This document shows, piece after piece, positions 63,820-64,000 of a DNA stretch of 64,000 bases (position 1 is the first letter of the stretch; every line of letters starts with the position of its first letter). Below the pieces are notes generated by a model, which did no database searches, was not told the DNA's origin, and saw only the letters and a program-made list of their open reading frames with translations. The stretch spans positions 45,764,400 to 45,828,399 of the forward strand of contig OV277860.1 in NCBI GenBank assembly GCA_922989275.2. The letters are read 5' to 3'. The stretch is from Gari tellinella (taxonomy: Eukaryota > Mollusca > Bivalvia > Cardiida > Psammobiidae). A program made the translations under genes and the position numbers.

Positions 63820-63995
63820 GAGTTAGAGCCCGGACAAGACAAAATATCCCACCTGTTGACCTTTTATTCAAAATTGGGACATTGACCTGGATTTCGTGCA
63901 TTGTATTCACTACAAGGATAGTTTAGCTATGTTATTTCAAAATCCATCCATGCACGATAGACTTGGAGCCCGGACAAGATTTTGACCGATGACAC
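63820..63995. repeat. Short direct repeat at the window edge
   Basis: agagcccggacaagac at 63823 and ggagcccggacaagat at 63964, about 140 bp apart; probably part of a repeat that continues past the window. Confidence 0.5.
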
Positions 63996-64000
63996 GAGAC

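Overview
The window is animal nuclear DNA, most likely from a bivalve or other lophotrochozoan. It has a spliced gene with GT-AG introns, dense palindromic MITEs, tRNA-derived SINEs, an intact LINE and satellite-like arrays. The bivalve assignment is an inference from the repeat style plus the animal gene. Nothing prokaryotic is present: no operons and no CRISPR.

Bases 2267-20093 (+ strand) hold the last 15 exons of one recognisable host gene, the DNA-damage checkpoint kinase ATM. The spliced exons read 2394 nt, or 798 codons with one stop, and cover the end of the FAT domain, the whole PI3K-like kinase domain and the C-terminal FATC motif. Catalytic residues are intact. One intron has a GC-AG boundary and the last exon has a tandem CAGCAG acceptor. 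Candidate polyadenylation signals lie near 20691, after a 3' flank that carries two hairpin MITEs.

Almost everything else is repeats. I sorted the small palindromic elements into working families by their ends: M1 (TACAGTGGAGAA, TA target), P2, P3 and P5 (TTAA ends), H4 and H7 (CAGGGCTCC and CAGGGCTGCC ends), T6 and T8 (other TACAGT ends) and C9 (TACAGTCAAAC). These names are mine. Families with unrelated ends share only two types of central hairpin: core A (CAAACAGTTTGGA...GATCAGACGCC) and core B (TTAAAGCAGG...AAAGCAGAATG).

Layout: 1-2265, tandem-core repeats and MITEs (upstream ATM intron). 2267-20700, ATM with MITE-filled introns. 20700-28100, MITEs, a SINE and a LINE remnant. 28105-35762, a 7.66-kb foldback element made of two opposed satellite arms, inserted in a P5 MITE with a 6-7 bp target duplication. 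35763-36550, the other half of that host MITE and a palindrome. 36722-43697, a 51-bp minisatellite split by a 4.6-kb LINE (Tx1/L1-like) on the minus strand with an intact 1282-residue ORF. 43700-64000, MITEs, degenerate tRNA-like sequences, a nested tandem-core element, two inverted copies of a TTAA element, and several stretches with no recognised feature. Outside ATM and the LINE I found no credible protein-coding gene.
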